14,575 bases of DNA, taken from NCBI GenBank assembly GCA_035906235.1, contig JAMIFN010000059.1, positions 1-14,575 of the forward strand. The letters run 5' to 3'. The notes under the pieces were generated by a model. The model saw only the letters and a list, made by a program, of their open reading frames with translations, had not been told where the DNA came from and ran no database searches. Made by a program: the position numbers and the translations under genes. This document shows positions 13,773-14,575 of this stretch, piece after piece. Each line of letters opens with the position of its first letter. The first letter of the stretch is position 1. The DNA is from JAMIFN01 sp035906235. Lineage in GTDB: Bacteria > Pseudomonadota > Gammaproteobacteria > Burkholderiales > Burkholderiaceae_C.

Positions 13773-14575
13773 ATGAAACTCTACAGCAGCACGCAAATTC
13801 GCCTGATCGAGACGCACTATCTGGCGCAAGGCCTGCCCCTGATGCAGCGCGCTGGTGCCGCCGCCGCCGAACACGCCCTGCGCTTAGCCGCCAACACCAA
13901 ACCGGCCAAGTTTTTGATTTTTTGCGGCGCAGGCAATAACGGCGGCGATGGCTTGGTCGCTGCCCGCCTGCTGCAAGCACAAGGGCATCTGGTCACTGTG
14001 CTTGGCTCTGCCCTTGCTGCGCAAATGCCAGCCCATGCCCGCGCAGCCCATGCCGCCTATCTGGCAGCTGGGGGGCAGGTGTTCAACGCATTGCCGCCCG
14101 CGCAGCAAATCGCTGCCTACGATGTCTGCATCGACGCCCTGCTAGGCTTGGGCTGCAACCGAGCGCCAGAGGGCGAGCTGGCCGCGTGGATCGAAGCCAT
14201 CAATCGCTTTGCGAGCAGCGGCAAACCCGTGCTGGCGCTAGACCTGCCCTCGGGCTTGCACGCCGATACGGGCGTGACACTGGGCAGTGCGGTACGCGCC
14301 AGCCACAGCATCAGTTTTATCGGCAGCAAAATTGGCCTGCACACAGCCGATGGCTGCGAACACGCGGGGCAAATCAGCAGCGCAGATTTAGGCCTGCCCC
14401 TGGCTGCCCTGCCCGCCCAGCTACAAGAGCAAATAGGCATGGTGGCGCTGCGCAACGCCCCGACCCACTTCGCTCTGGCGCTGCAGCCACGCCCGCGCAA
14501 CAGCCACAAAGGCGATTTTGGCAATGCCCGCATCATCGGCGGCGCAGCCGGTATGGTGGGCGCTGCGCTACTGGC
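13773..14575 (+). CDS. nnr: Bifunctional NAD(P)H-hydrate epimerase / ADP-dependent NAD(P)H-hydrate dehydratase (partial at right edge)
   Basis: Nnr repairs damaged (hydrated) NADH and NADPH: the N-terminal YjeF_N domain epimerises R- to S-NAD(P)HX, and the C-terminal ribokinase-like domain dehydrates the S form using ADP. The frame is open from the ATG at 13773 to the window edge (267 complete codons, no stop). Visible marks of the epimerase are MQRAGAAAAEH (24-34), the nucleotide-binding GAGNNGGDGLVAARLL (52-67), YDVCIDALLG (116-124) with the likely catalytic Asp, and LALDLPSGLHADTG (154-167). From about 239, RPRNSHKGDFGNARIIGGAAG is the characteristic opening of the dehydratase domain, so this is the fused two-domain form, with roughly the last 230-250 residues missing. 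It follows cobA by 9 bases and is probably co-transcribed; no strong Shine-Dalgarno is visible. Confidence 0.92.
   Translation, partial: MKLYSSTQIRLIETHYLAQGLPLMQRAGAAAAEHALRLAANTKPAKFLIFCGAGNNGGDGLVAARLLQAQGHLVTVLGSALAAQMPAHARAAHAAYLAAGGQVFNALPPAQQIAAYDVCIDALLGLGCNRAPEGELAAWIEAINRFASSGKPVLALDLPSGLHADTGVTLGSAVRASHSISFIGSKIGLHTADGCEHAGQISSADLGLPLAALPAQLQEQIGMVALRNAPTHFALALQPRPRNSHKGDFGNARIIGGAAGMVGAALL

Noticed and set aside
14117..14536. Minus-strand open frame of 139 codons at the right end
   Set aside because: It is antisense to nnr, whose motifs are unambiguous and whose frame is open to the window edge.
1..14575. tRNA, rRNA, CRISPR arrays or a phage/defence cluster
   Set aside because: I looked for regularly spaced repeats, cloverleaf signatures and defence-type protein motifs and saw none. 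The genes are core functions.

Overview
The window looks like core chromosome of a betaproteobacterium, most likely Burkholderiales and possibly Comamonadaceae. This rests on remembered family features, not a database search: a System II (ResB/CcsA) cytochrome c maturation pair behind a diheme cytochrome c4 and divergent from engB; an smc-zipA operon; and a stand-alone CobA with the VGKRGG / NGISAG wording typical of that group. Protein-coding density is high, gaps are short, and base composition is moderately GC-rich except for one AT-rich gap.

Layout from left to right. (1) Positions 1-200 hold the 5' end of an IS3-family insertion sequence, reading leftward off the window. (2) engB (minus strand) ends at a strong hairpin terminator next to the IS end. 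(3) Divergent from engB, on the plus strand, are cytochrome c4, a terminator, resB and ccsA: an electron carrier beside the machinery that attaches its heme. (4) A 264-base AT-rich gap without a gene separates ccsA from the convergent smc-zipA operon (minus strand, genes overlapping by 4 bases), which covers chromosome organisation and division-ring anchoring. (5) A large PLP-dependent basic amino acid decarboxylase follows on the minus strand. (6) Divergent from it, on the plus strand, are cobA (siroheme/corrinoid precursor methylation) and the first two thirds or so of nnr (NAD(P)H-hydrate repair), which runs off the right edge.

Most of this is ordinary housekeeping DNA, and I do not see a new multigene system. 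The most unexplained signal is non-coding: two 47-base intergenic sequences, 35/47 identical without gaps and in the same orientation, bracket the smc-zipA block. One touches the zipA stop codon and the other lies in the leader of smc. The gap at the zipA end also lacks the neighbours I would expect on either side (ligA after zipA, msrP/msrQ after ccsA), so it may be a rearrangement point. A second unexplained signal is a pair of similar dyad motifs just before the cobA start codon. Seven of the ten genes lack a recognisable Shine-Dalgarno sequence; the IS transposase, zipA and the decarboxylase have one.
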